A stretch of 64,000 nt of DNA from Melampsora larici-populina 98AG31 (GCF_000204055.1 NW_006768765.1:2529038-2593037), one strand, 5' to 3'; counted from the stretch's first letter, positions 21,074 through 33,224 are shown. Made by a program: numbers and translations. The notes: generated by a model not told the origin, from the sequence alone.

Positions 21074-21520
21074 TCAATAAGAGTAAAAATGTATAAAACT
21101 TCCAGCTACTAGAGCAAGCATAAAAGTATGTCTTCTTCTACTTGATTGAATCATTCCTACTGATGAATTTACACCTGGAATCAAAGCTATTCGAAGAAAT
21201 AAAAGAGAAAATGAATGTTAGTTATAAAGAAGACCTTGAATCCAAATCAGTAATAGTCCAGCATTGATAAAATAAACCAAACCTACAAATGACTCTATTC
21301 ATTTGATTATTACTACCAATTGGATTTCTTTGAATCAAAAATTCTTAACAAGTAGCATAAGCATGATCTAAGATATCATCAGCTAACTGATGCATTGAAT
21401 GAATCCTATCTTGATTCCCTAAACGATCATCATCATCTGATTTCCTTTGTTGTGATTTAAATGAAGAGATCTCAGATTTAACAGACAAAAGTAATGAAGG
21501 TGTTTGTTGAAAGAAATCAC
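21074..21520 (-). pseudogene. GOS1: GOS1-like Golgi SNARE pseudogene (C-terminal part)
   Basis: On the minus strand, translation gives HSMHQLADDILDHAYATC, a stop (TAA), EFLIQRNPIGSNNQMNRV; then after a roughly 100-nt intron ending gaatag (about 21190), LIPGVNSSVGMIQSSRRRH and TFMLALVAGSFIHFYSY ending at 21074. This is the end of the SNARE helix, the basic RRR stretch and the C-terminal anchor of GOS28/Gos1, the Qb-SNARE of Golgi transport. The SNARE motif carries a premature stop (one base from GAA) and the 5' two thirds of the gene is absent, replaced near 21525 by the flank of the F-box gene. It retains an intron, so it arose by DNA duplication, not retroposition. Confidence 0.7.
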
Positions 21521-21861
21521 ATTAATCTATGATCTAATGCTGTGAAGATCCGTGATAGTTCAATCAAGATTAACCAATCAAATCACGTTACCAGATTATG
21601 TTCGTGACCATCTTGATTCTTACCCCAACCAGTCATCAAAGAACCATTTGACCTTTACCTATCTGCTTTCCCTCATCATTGAAAACAAGACGGTTAGGTA
21701 CTCTATTCCCTTTTCGATTTTCGTTCTTTTGCCTAATCAATCTGACCTCTACGTTTTGCTTCTAGTTTAAGTTCATATCATCAAAACTCTGATCCAATTT
21801 GATTTGGGTATCCGTTTGACAAGCAGTTTATCAGTCAGACCCGCCCCCAAGACTTCTAAAA

Positions 21862-23425
21862 ATGCCATCTGTATATGATCATGCCAATCTATCATCTATG
21901 CCGATCGAGGTTATCAAAATGATTCTCTACTGGCTTCATCGTCTTTCTTTAACTCAGCAAGATGATGAAAACGAAGAGTTTGAAAGCCCTTGGGAAGAAA
22001 ATCAGTTTCCACGTCTTCGAAAATTTTTAAAACCAATCGAAGGTCAGTATCTTTGCCCTTAGGCTTCATGCACAAACCATTTTTCATCGGTGTGTCAGTC
22101 ATTGACATGCGTGATTTTGCACCGGTGTGCTTCTGTGTCAAACACCACATTGATATGTGATCATCTACCGTGCTGACGCCACTATACATTCCTGCACTCA
22201 CAAAGGCTTTCCCTTGAAGTTGAATGATATGCGATCACTTGCTTCAGTTGATCGTTCATTCTATCATAAGTTCTCTGCGCTTGTTTTTGAGGTGAATTGT
22301 TTCTTCTATCATCATGCTATTTTTGCGATTTAGTAATCGATGAAAGAATTTTGATCTGTGTTTCAGTCTTTCGATATTGAAAGTTTTCCACCGGATGAGT
22401 CGAAGCTCACGTTGGACGAAATCATCAAAAGCCATTCGGTTCATATCAAAGAAATCCGAGGCAGAGTCTCATTTCCTGATCAGCCATATGGGGATCCTCG
22501 CTTGCGATCTGAACTCTTACTTAAAATCCTGAAATCTTGTCCTCGTATTACCGATATCGACATTGATCTTGATCCAAAACCTTTGATATCTACTGCAAAT
22601 CCAGAAACCTTGGATTCAACAAATAATCAATTTCCAGACCTATTTATTAAGCCCATTTCTCAACTTACTTCGCTTACTCACCTTTCACTATCAACTCCTC
22701 ATTTTCGACAAACACCTTACACGGAAACCTTCTTAGTCGAGCTTCTCTCCAACATTTCTGGACTGCAAGGGTTTTCCTGTTCAAGGATTGAGGCAGTTCA
22801 TCCGATGCCTTCGACTGACCGACAAGCTTGTCAATCTCAACTTGGAATTCATCTTGCTTCACTTACTCACCTTGTTGAATTAGAGTTGGAGAAAGCCGAA
22901 TGTTTGGATGTCAGTTGGAATCAACTCAAGTGGAAAAGTTCATTGAAGGCCTTATCATTGACGAATTGTGGAAGAGTCTCAGTAAAGGTCTTGGGTGGTT
23001 TTGCAGAACTTTTCAAGTCGACCTTAACAACACTTACATTTGCTAGGACTGGTTTATATGAACCTGACAATTTGACTTCAGATCCACTTCCAACCAAGAA
23101 ATTTCGATTTAAATTACCTGAACTGATCAATTTAGAAATCATAAGTAGTGCGAGTGTTCGATTCGCAAAAGGTTTTGAACATTCAAAAAAGCTTTCATGG
23201 CTCTCATTGGGTAACTATCCGCTTCACCGACATCAAAATTTAGAAGATTTAATCAATGAACAACTTTGGCCTGATCTGAAAAAGTTGGAGCTCACAAGTT
23301 CTAAGACTTACAGTATCAGAGCCATTGAGGGATTGGAAGACTCATGTGAGAGAGATGGGATTCGGTTGATTCTCAATGTGGATTTGGTTGATGACGATAG
23401 TTTTGAGGAGGATGACATGTATTAA
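21862..23425 (+). CDS. F-box/LRR-like protein, 441 aa, three exons
   Basis: Exons 21862-22042, 22206-22291 and 22367-23425; both introns are GT-AG and phases close exactly. The N terminus LSSMPIEVIKMILYWLHRL is F-box-like (hydrophobic-P-x-E-hydrophobic pattern), followed by LNDMRSLASVDRSFY, a typical post-F-box segment. The rest contains irregular leucine-rich units (LTSLTHLSLSTPHF, LKALSLTNCG, LINLEIISSASV, LSWLSLGNYPL, LKKLELTSSKTY) consistent with an RNI-like solenoid, ending in an acidic tail. The known role of the fold is substrate recognition in SCF ubiquitin ligases; the target is unknown. Paralogous fragments lie at 15766-16218 and, inverted, at about 32840-33030, so this belongs to a locally duplicating family. 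Confidence 0.75.
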
Positions 23426-24864
23426 CTATAGGGATATCTGCATGCAGTTTATGGTGAGGATTGGAGTTTGAATGGTGGCTGGGCCTGGAATTATGAGCTA
23501 TGTAGGAGGGCATTCTTGTTATCTATATTGATTTATCCCAGGTCAAAAAGTCTTATTTTGTTGATGAGCTGAGGTATCTACTTATGATGATCCAAACATT
23601 GCCATGCACTCAAGGCTGTGGACATTGCCATATTATGTTCTCAGGTGCCTTGCAAGCCATTTTGTTAGTTGATCCACAAGACTTATGGCAGAGTTGAGGC
23701 TGTCAAACTCAATGATCCTTGCCAATTTCCATCCATCCACCCATTTATCCATCCATTGGCAATTCAATGATTGAATGGTGTACTGCAGAGCTTGGACCTC
23801 TACTCTAGCCCTATCAATAATACAAGAGAGGATTAGTCATGTGCCATCAGATTAGCAAATGTGCTAAGAAGATAGACTGAGACAATCACTGGCAGTGAAT
23901 CAGAATCTTGAAAGGCACAATATGATTCATGCAGGGAATGAGATACACAGTGGACCTTGATGATTGAGGATTTTACCAGTGCCCATACTAGGTTATAAGC
24001 ACATTTCTGATAGCAGGATTTGTAGAGGGAAAGAAGAGTTTGGTTTAGTCTCTTTGGTACCCTGGTAAGTCGACAATCACATGGCTCTTAAGCCCATGAA
24101 AGCCCATGAACTGTGGGGCTTGGACCTTTGGCAAGGGACTTTGTTAAGTTTGATGAACTGCAGAATCAGTGAATGACTGGTGGAATGTACATTGCCAAAC
24201 TGTTGAGATTCAATCAACATAAACATACAAGTTCTTGATCAATATGCTTGTAGCTGATTTACCCCAACCATTTCACATATATATATATTTGTACATCCTC
24301 ATCCTGTCTTCTTTTCCTCATCTTTGAAAAGAAGACTGTGAGTTGACTGATTCATTTGACTTCATTCTATATCTTCACTGAACTTATCTAACCTTTGTTC
24401 TTCAATTATAGTTTACCTTGAGTGTCCTTCATTAGATCCAGATCTGAACCCATTGTACTTTCCCAACTTTAGGTACATATTCATTTTTATCTTATCTTTG
24501 AAGAGAAGACTTTTACCTCGAGTGTCCTTCAATAGATCCAGATCTGAACCCATTGTACTTTCCCAACTTTAGGTACATATTCATTTTTATCTTATCTTTG
24601 ACGAGAAGACTTTTACCTTGAGTGTCCTAGATCCAGATCTGAACCCATTGTACTTTCCCAACTTTAGACCATATTCCAAGACTTTCACACAAACCCTGTC
24701 AAACCCCATGATAGCCTTTGCTTGTAAGACTGTAAGCCCATGGAATTGAATCTTACCTTCTCTGTGCAGTGAGGACCCCAGAGCCTATTGAGGCACACAA
24801 TGTAAAAATCTGTGCTACATAGAATTCAGTAGGTATAAACCCATACCTTTGCTGGTCCAATGTA
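23210..24864. repeat. Arm 1 of a large inverted duplication (F-box 3' end and flank)
   Basis: The last ~200 bp of the F-box CDS and about 1.4 kb downstream match, in reverse complement, 31117-33030. Landmarks: ttaactatagggatatctgc (23423) against 32825-32845; ggagccccac/tggggcttgg region at 24113 against 32150; cccagagcctattgaggca (24778) against 31970. This arm has an extra segment (about 24205-24695) absent from arm 2. 23426-24411 has no gene of its own. Confidence 0.85.
24412..24667 (+). repeat. About 100-bp tandem repeat, 2.6 copies
   Basis: Units begin ttaccttgagtgtcctt at 24412, 24512 and 24612; the third is shortened and has a small deletion. They fall inside the segment missing from the other arm of the inverted duplication. 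Upstream (24255-24410) the sequence resembles the F-box gene's 5' flank (taccccaacca … gaaaagaagac). Confidence 0.8.
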
Positions 24865-25844
24865 TCACTGTAGAATTTAAACCTCAACAAGAGCTTTACA
24901 GAGCTTGAAGAGGGATAATCTACTAGTATAACTAACTGATAGGAGTTGCCTAAGACTGCCTCTTTGAAAGAACCAACATGGGGATCTGTTGACTTCTTTA
25001 GGATAAGGCACCAGAGAAATTGTTTATCAATACTGAGAAGTAACTGAGTAGAAGCCTGAGGCGAGTTGGAGTTGCTGTTGAAATGGGAATAATCAGGTTA
25101 CTCGTGAGCAAATGGCACAAGCCTAAATTATGGGATTCTCAGAATCCCTAATCAATAAACAAACCAATCAAAAGTCTCAGTCAGGATATCTGTAAAGCAA
25201 CACTGAAGATAGATGGGATGAGATGTTGATAAGGTTTGAAAACTAGAAAGCTTGAATGAAGAGGAAAAGCTTTTGGAGTGAACAACAAGATTATAAATCA
25301 CAGCAGTGTAAGACATTAGGTTTAATCACGTGATTAAATAATGGAGTATATTCATGTTGTAATGTTAGTATGATTAATACAGTTCAGAAACAACATTAAA
25401 CAGCATTGTAAATAAAGACATAAGTGAAATTATACTCCAACATAAATCACGCTTCACTAGGTAGTAAACAGAACACAAACCTGCGCATGATGCAACAGGG
25501 ATCACAGGTAAACAGATGATTTAAATAAGTAAAAAGGTAAATAGAATATTCTTTCCAATCATCATTACTGCATGGAACATCTCATACCTGGGGTAATCAG
25601 GTTATTTGTGAGCAAACGGCACAAGCCTAAATCATGCTTCACAAGCTAGTAAACAGAACACAAACCTGCAAGCCAGAAAGGCAGCAGTGAAAACACATGT
25701 GAGTTAGTAAAGAAATAGAAACTGAGAGAAACAGACTGAAGACAAAACAAACCTGTGCGTGATTCAACAGGGATCACAGGTAAGAGATGATTCAAATAAG
25801 TAAAAAGGTAAATAGACTAAAGATGAATAGTTATTGAGAAACAG

Positions 25845-26624
25845 CTACAGTTGTCTCTGACATAACCCATCTGTGCTGTAAGCCATACTCCATCAAAACC
25901 CATACAAATCTGGCCATCTGCAGAAAAATTGCAGGGAAAGTGGGTACATAACCCATAACTTTGTAGTACCCCATAACCCATAAGGTTTTTGAGGGAAACC
26001 AGAGTTCATAACCCATAAAAGTCAGGGGTCATTTGAAAAAAAAATGACTGAGGGAGGCTTGAAAAACTCTAAACATAAAGATTTACAGACAAACTCTTTT
26101 GACACTAACACTATTCAACCTTATTGAACTTTCACACACCACACATCACAAACTCAATTATATTATACTTCCTCCGAACTTGTCCAAATACATTGTGGCC
26201 AAAATTGAGGTAGGTTTAAAGACATTTGAAAATCTGCAACAAGAAGCAAATGAAAAAGAATCTATAGTAGGAAATATACCTCTACCACCACGACAAAGCC
26301 TCAGACATCATGCTATCTTACTTGGAAAGTGACAATGCACAAGAAGTGCAGGGGTATGAAAGGGCCATCTGAGCCTCTGTTAGACACTGCCAATTGCTAT
26401 GTGTTAAAGCTGCAAAGCAGTGCAGCAGACTTGTTCTGATATATTTTTCAAGGTTTCCCAAGAAGTCATTTTTTTGTTTTGTACAATCTTTGTCATAACC
26501 CATATTTTGTCTGCAAATATATAATTATGGCTTTTGAAAGAGATTGTGGTAACCTATACTCTAGCAAAACCCATACTTTTGGGCAACATTTTTTGGGTAT
26601 GGGTTATGTCAGAGATGACTGTAG
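25845..26624. mobile_element. 780-bp inverted-repeat element nested in LTR B
   Basis: ctacagttgtctctgacata at 25845 and its complement ending at 26624 (25-bp arms, two mismatches). The interior has several cataacccata motifs. Flanks agaaaca / tagaaca may be a decayed duplication. Absent from the other LTR B copy, which confirms insertion. No coding capacity seen. Confidence 0.7.
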
Positions 26625-26929
26625 TTAGAACAATGACTATCATAAGTGTAAGTAAAAATGACTTACAGATTCTTTCCAATGAGGAAAGAATCTGAATGAA
26701 AAACTAGTGCTCATTAAGTATAACAAAGACACAATAACAGCAACACATGAACAGTGTGTTGAGAATCCAAGAGTAGATAAAAATTCTCAGGTCACATACG
26801 ACCTATTCCCAATATAGAAAGAACCCATGAAAACACAACCCCTATTCCACCATCATTTTGAAATGAGATCCATAACAACTTACTAAATACTTAATGAAAC
26901 ATACTAAGCAGAGATGCAATGTTTGGATG

Positions 26930-27480
26930 AAAAATCCTAAGCTAAAAGCCTAGGACTAATAATTACTTGACCAATGATAACGAAACCACCACCCTACGGG
27001 GTGGCTAGCGGCCAAATGAAATAATGAGAACCAATCAAAAACAATATACCTTAAAAAAGTGAAGATAAAACCACACAGCTAATAGATAACCTGACCAAAA
27101 TGACAAAAAACCTTTCAAATGAAACTTCCTCAACAAAGTAACCTCCAAAAACCTTGAACATGTACGAACCAAACCAAACAACCACAAAAAATCAAAACCA
27201 CCAGAGTTAATAAAAAATACTCATGACTCCAAACTACCAGAACGAAGAAACTTCTTGAAATGAAAAACCAAAGGGAACATGGGAGGGTGGGATCACAAAA
27301 CAGTACACATAAATTATACTGTTGATGGATAAATAGACAAAATTTGAATGTAATGGGATGAATTGGTAAAGAAGTGAAGACCTATGACATCATCAAAGAT
27401 GAGTGGTAAAATAGACAGGTAGAAATCCAACCCGTCAGTAACATGTCATATGTAAACCCGTTCTTATTCCTCTCATTCCA
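26930..27480 (-). mobile_element. Insert in LTR B ending in a CCTACGGGGTGGC motif
   Basis: About 550 bp absent from LTR B copy 2 (edges approximate). It contains ccctacggggtggc…gcggcc at 26992-27013, exactly shared in the opposite orientation with the insert at 29224-29872. Beyond that motif the two share only patchy similarity (…cccaccctcccatgttccc… against …cccacccacccttctgttccc…). Family unknown. Confidence 0.5.
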
Positions 27481-29223
27481 TTTGGTTAATAACAAGTTAC
27501 CAACATCAAATCATTTGTACCTAAAACAATTTCCTTTCATGCAATCTTGATCAAGATATGTAATTCCTTATTTGACATCTTTTACCTGAAGTTCTTGACG
27601 CCTCATTTGTACATAATCAGACAACAAGGTATGAAATACCACGACAAATACTTAATTCAAGTATCATTCCCGTGAATTTTTAGAATAAAGAAATCTCAAC
27701 ACTGCTATAGTGTTATTCCAATCTGAGCACAACCAAACACAATTTTTAATTAATATCAAGCAACAATCAATTAGATTGTTATTCCAAAAAAGACTTGTAG
27801 TCTTATCACATGTAAATAAATTTCTCCTTTGATATAAAGGGGCTATTTAGTGAACGTGGTACTGCCAAAGTAATTTAATGATGATTAAAAACACTCTAAC
27901 AAAAGTATAAGGTGACGAAAAAAAGGGGGAAAAAGGCCCACAAAACCACCAACAATAGTATATAACACTCCAACCATGGTAAACAATGGTAAACAGCCTC
28001 CAAAAACCTCAAAAACCGCCAAAAAATCCAACAAAAATCCTTCAATGTAATCATGTGATGTCATTATTATTATTGTTTGTTGTGATTCAAGCTGTGAATT
28101 TGATCAATTGATGTAAAAAAAGGATGAACAGATCTTCTTATGATGATTACAGGTGATTTTGTCCCTATTATTCATAGCTGAAAACCATTTTTGAAATTAC
28201 AATTTTTTTGGAAAGTTGTTCAATTTTGAATTACTATTGCTCATTTTGTATCCCTTGTGATACTGATCATTTATCACCCCACCATGACCTATTTTTGATG
28301 TGTGATGAACAAGTTATTGAGTTGTAGAGATTGATAAAATAAACTTTTGTCATGTAAATGTTGCATTACATGTGTATGCATTACATGTGTATGTAGCTGC
28401 CAAATTCGAAATTCACCCCATGTTCTTTGTTTCCTTATACCTTTTTCACTAACATCTGTTACTGATGATTTAAAGATTTTACATTATGAAATGGATAATT
28501 TTGTGTTGAATGAACTATCACCCATCCAATTCTGACAAGTTTTGACATATGTAATTAACTGAAAACCTCCATCTTTGATGGAATTTGACCATTTTCACGT
28601 CCAATAATGATTTTCTTTCTATCAAAAGATCACCCCACATCATTCCAATCATCAAGATAACTATAAAATCAATTTGGAAAACTCTTGGCCCCATCAATCC
28701 TTGAATGGCATCACTATGCAGGAATTAATATCATAGTACCCCTTGTCAAAATACCCCCTTTCTTGAATAACTTCTCACCGCCCTCATCAATCTCCATGAT
28801 TAGAGTTGTTTATAACTAATTTTATGCTTCTCTTTCATAATAGGAGCTTCCTGAACCAATAAATTTCATAATAATAACCTAAAAACCATTTTCCAACTCT
28901 TAATACCCATAGTTTTTAATTTTCCTTCAACTCTGCTAATGTTATCCTTCTTATTTCAGTCTTTTAATAACAGTTTCCCTTCTTAAAGACTCAAGATAAA
29001 TGTTCTTCTCCATCAATTCTTTCATTGCTAATTCTTTTAATATTATTTTCACCCTTATACTATTTTTATAAACTTTCCAAAGTTTTTCTCTCCTTGTAAA
29101 TGTTCTTATCAAATGATGTAATGAATATATGATTGAAAATATAATAAAATGTTGATTATAAATCAACTATGAGACCCTTGATGACTAACAAGTTCAATCA
29201 TAAATTTGACTTTGACCAAAAAC

Positions 29224-29872
29224 ACAATTTTCTGGATAGTTGTTGGTATCTCAATATTAATGGATGGGATTGTGAATGTGATTTGGGCCTTCAAGCATGT
29301 ATGTGTAAACTTTACTGTTGGGTTGAACCTTGATTCATATCCTGCAGATCTGCAGCTATGATTTCATGCTGTTTACCACCCTTTCCAAATCCCATTTGAA
29401 TTTTAATCCCATATTGTTCACTATCAATTTCTTTCGAATCTCTAGTTATCTCTTTCTCTAGTATCATTTTTGACACCCACCCACCCTTCTGTTCCCTATT
29501 CTTAGGTTGCTTTTTTATTCATCTTAAGTTTCTTTAGTTCTCATTTTTCAGTTGTTTAGTTTTTATTTAGGTTATAGCGGGTTTATTTAGTTCATTTTTT
29601 TTAAAAAAAGAAGAAGATGGGAGAAGAGAAGAAATCTGGTTTTATTATCTTTTTCAGAGTTATATTTTAGTTGGTTGTGTTTCTTTGTATTTGTATTGGT
29701 TGAGGGTTGTTTGTTGTTGTTGTGTTAGTGTGGTTTTTGAGGGCCGCTAGCCACCCCGTAGGGTGTGATCTTATGTTTTATTTTAAGAAATTTTATCTCC
29801 CTTGGTGTTTATCCTTGGGATTTGTCCAAACATTGCGCCTGCTTTAATATATTTTATACCAAGTTTTGTGAG
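29224..29872 (+). mobile_element. Insert in LTR A sharing the conserved 22-bp motif
   Basis: About 650 bp splitting the minus-strand LTR A. T-rich (ttttt/tttag runs), with the motif ggccgctagccacc…gtaggg at 29742-29763 near its 3' side. Together with 26930-27480 it defines a short repeat family whose only strongly kept part is this 22-bp block. Edges are approximate; no coding frame of note. Confidence 0.5.
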
Positions 29873-29940
29873 TTTGGAAACTTCACATTTCTAATTTTTA
29901 ATTTTTTTGCTCAAGTAGAAATCCTGCTCACCACATCACA

Positions 29941-30255
29941 CAGTGTCATTTTACTACTCACTCCAATCTCAATCCAATCTCAAATCAATGTCAGGTCAAT
30001 ATCAATCCAATCTCAATGTTTGGCCTAGAGTAGCAGACAAACAACCTTCCAGAATGACCCAAAATAAAGTTTGGATTCATGTCCACACATGAAGGTGTCA
30101 GAATGTCTGGAAGGTTTGAATGATTATGCAGCCCATGCATATTGCACACGCAAACAGAATTGGAGGTCAAACTGATATTGACCTGACATTGCATTGAGAT
30201 TGGATTGAGGTGAATGGAACTCACTGGCCTGCCAGTGACTAGTAAAATGACACTG
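29941..30255. mobile_element. 315-bp MITE with CAGTG ends (hAT-like)
   Basis: CAGTGTCATTTTACTA at 29941 and TAGTAAAATGACACTG ending at 30255 form 16-bp inverted repeats; CAGTG is a common hAT terminus. LTR A inserted just at its left end (tcac duplication), so the MITE is older than the LTR. aatgta occurs on both outer sides (24859-24864 and 30258-30263). Internal direct motifs (caatccaatctcaa) repeat. Confidence 0.7.
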
Positions 30256-30263
30256 TGAATGTA

Positions 30264-31116
30264 CTCTAATTTTCTCTTTTGATGAATCCTCCGGATTTGT
30301 CCTTCAAATTTGTTGACCGGATCCAAGGGCAATCAGATCCGGTCATCCTCTATTTTATCATGATGTCTCTAACATCGTCATCTTGCATCTTTCTTTATAT
30401 TTCCTTATTGGTACTTTGCAGAGATAGACGTCTATATAAGACAACCCATCCCTTGTGTGTGGAACGGATCCCCTAGGTATCTTCTCAATACATTCACCAA
30501 ACCTAATACCTATTGACAATAATACTCCCTGAATTTTTTCGTTTAATTTTAAATATGGTATGTATATATCTTCCAGAAACTGCTTGTCTCACACATCATT
30601 TTGAATTTCCCTTTCTTAATTCTTTGTCTAGTCTTTCAGGTTGTCAAACCATCAGGAATGCAAGAACTCAAATTCAAAGATGATTGATTTCATCCTTCTG
30701 ATCACAATGTAACAAAGAATTTGTAATTATAAAATCAATGGTAAATACTTTGTAGCAAATCATGAGCCAAACAGATCAATCGGAAATGATTGAGAGCGTT
30801 CAAATCCTTGATTGATTCACATGGATGAGATGTGATCTCCTTCAAAGGATCAAAAGTGTATAAAAAAGATTGAAATCAATTTCATCCTAAGATCAATCAA
30901 ATCTATTGACCACAAGTGCAAAGATTGAAATATGACTTGGATGAAAACAGTGATAAAAGCCAACCCCGGGACTGTTTTTAGCTCTTTGAATTTTTAATAT
31001 GCCAAGTCATCAATCAATCATTATGTGATTCCAATTCTCTATCTCATAGGCATCAATTCTGGGTTCATAATGTCCAAATTTGAGATTACCTGATGCACTG
31101 GCAGGCAGACGGTGCA
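30264..31116. other. Gene-less stretch
   Basis: No supported gene. One hairpin, tgaccggatc/gatccggtca, lies around 30317-30348. The remainder is AT-rich and unique-looking. Confidence 0.4.
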
Positions 31117-33030
31117 TACATTGGAATGGTAAAGGTATGGGTTTATGTGAAGTAAGCAGCCAAATTGAAGCTTTGAGGCGGTTGCAGTTTGGAATTAATA
31201 AAGGACACCTGGGGTAATCAGGCGTAGCGTGAGCAAAACGGCAACAAGCCAAAGGAGCTTCAAAGAGCTGCAAAAACATGTAACACACCTGTGCGTAAAG
31301 CAACAGGATACGGCAAAAGATGAAGAACGGTGAGAAAAAGTTAGATGTAAGTAAAAATAAAATTCTTTCCGATCATTATCATTATTACTAACCTGGGGTA
31401 ATCAGGTGTATCGTGAGCAAAACGGCAACAAGCCAAAGGAGCTTCAAAGAGCTGCGAAAACACGTAACACACCTGACACACACATAGATGTTAGTAAAAG
31501 ATAGAAAAAGAAAATAAACAGAAAAGACAAACCTGTGCGTAAAGCAACAGGATACGGCAAAAGATGAAGAACGGCGAGAAAAAGTTAGATGTAAGTAAAA
31601 ATAAAATTCTTTCCAATGAGGGAAGAAAGAAACGCGCACATGAGTTCTAGTTATAAGAGATTCAAAGAACACACTACACACAGCTAAATTAAAAAGAGAA
31701 AAATCATAGCACAGGTCACATTTGACCTATTCCCAAATAAGAAAGAAACCACCAACTAACTCTGACCGCAACTCAATATGTTCATATATTAATCATCATC
31801 TTGCCTAATTTGTCTTGATCTTCTTTGGTGATTTATTAACCGGAAGTCCTTGACACTAACACACTACACAACTATCTAGCTAACTACCATAAGTCAAACG
31901 CGGTATAGTAAATACCGCAACAGTTTATACCTACTGAATTGTATGTAGGACAGATTTTTATATTGTGTGCCTCAATAGGCTCTGGGGTCCTCACTGCACA
32001 GAGAAGGTAAGATTCAATTCCATGGGCTTACAGTCTTACAAGCAAAGGCTATCATGGGGTTTGGCAGGGTTTGGCAATGTACATACCACCAGTCATTTAC
32101 TGATTCTGCAGTTCATCAAACTCCACAAAGTCCCTTGCCAAAGGCCCAAGCCCCACAGTTCATGGGCTTTCATGGACTTGAGAGCCATGTGATTGTTGAC
32201 TTACCAAGATACCAAAGAGACTAAGCCAAACTCTTCTTTCTCTACAAATCCTGCTATCAGAAATGTGCTTACCTAGTATGGGCACCGGTAAAATCCTCAA
32301 TCATCAAGGTCCACTGTGTATCACATTCTCTGTATGAATCATATCTTGCCCTTCAAGATTCTGATTCACTGCATGTAATTGTCTCAGTCCAGCTTCTTGG
32401 TGCATTTGTTAATCTGATGGCAAATGACTGATCCTCTCTAGTATTATTGATAGGGCTAGAGTAGAGGTCCAAGCTCTGCAGTACACCATTCGATCATTGA
32501 ATTGCCAATGGATGGATAAATGGGTGGATGGATGGAAATTGGCAAGGATCATTGAGTTTGACAGCCTCAACTCTGCCATAAGTTTTGTGGATCAACTAAC
32601 AAAATGGCTTGCAAGGCACCTGAGAACATAATATGGCAATGTCCACAGCCTTGAGTGCATGGCAATGTTTGGATCATCATAAGTAGATACCTCAGCTCAC
32701 CAACAAAATAAGACTTTTTGACCTGGGATAAATCAATATAGATAACAAGAATGCCCTCTTACATAGCTCATAATTTCAAGCCCAGCCACCATGCAAACTC
32801 TAATCCTCACCATGAACAACATGCAGATATCCCTATAGTTAATACATGTCATACTCCTAAAAACTATTGTCATCAACCAAATCCACATTGAGAATTAACC
32901 AAATCCCAACTCTCTCACATTAGTCTTATCCCTCAATGGCTCTGATACTATAAATCTTGGAACTTGTGAGCTCCAACTTTTTCAGATTAGGCCAAAGTTG
33001 TTCATTAATTAAACCTTCTAAATTTTGACT
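31117..33030. repeat. Arm 2 of the inverted duplication, split by LTR B
   Basis: Reverse complement of 23210-24864. Its left part is 31117-31145 and the rest 31923-33030, separated by LTR B copy 2. 32840-33030 corresponds to the 3' end of the F-box gene (complement of …DQLWPDLKKLELTSSK…) with substitutions and stops, so no functional gene remains here. It lacks about 490 bp present in arm 1. Confidence 0.85.
31146..31922. mobile_element. LTR-like element family B, copy 2 (777 bp)
   Basis: TGTGAAGTAAGC…ACCGCAACA, flanked by the 5-bp duplication gttta (31141-31145, 31923-31927). An internal tandem duplication of about 184 bp starts at 31207 and 31391 (acctggggtaatcagg…). The uninterrupted arm 1 of the inverted duplication shows the empty site, so insertion here is directly demonstrated. 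Confidence 0.85.
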
Positions 33031-33224
33031 GGGGTACCACAAGGATGTCTTCCAAAGCAATTGCCAGAAATTTCCTCATTGTCAACTCATTCCACCAAAC
33101 AATGTCTCTATGTATTCATGTTTCAAACCCAGTGATGCTACCTTTGACATTGCCCAGAAGTGCAAATTTGGCTAGCAAGCGCAGTGAAAAAGAAAGGTCT
33201 TTTATATTGCTCAAGGCTCCTATT

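Larger units (their letters stand above)
25034..27646. mobile_element. LTR-like element family B, copy 1 (2613 bp)
   Basis: TGAGAAGTAACTGAG…ACCACGACA with TG…CA ends and a perfect 5-bp duplication aatac (25029-25033, 27647-27651) inside LTR A. Similar sequence and ends occur at 31146-31922. It contains repeated ggtaatcaggtta…gtgagcaaa…gcacaagcc segments (25092 and 25588). Larger than copy 2 because it holds at least two further inserts. No protein was found, so it is probably a solo LTR or a non-autonomous LTR element. Confidence 0.8.
24869..29935 (-). mobile_element. Solo LTR family A, minus strand, opened by two insertions
   Basis: Begins tgtagaattt (complement of the LTR end) and closes ctcaccaca (complement of TGTGGTGAG), flanked by the 4-bp duplication tcac (24865-24868, 29936-29939). 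Homologous pieces are 24869-25033, 27652-about 29223 and about 29873-29935, together about 1.8 kb, matching the 1.77-kb LTR. LTR B (25034-27646) and a 0.65-kb insert (about 29224-29872) interrupt it. Divergence from the other two copies is clearly greater, so this is an old insertion. Confidence 0.9.

Noticed and set aside
24859..30263. aatgta on both sides of the CAGTG MITE as a proven 8-bp hAT duplication.
   Set aside because: Only six bases match and their distance from the CAGTG ends is unequal.
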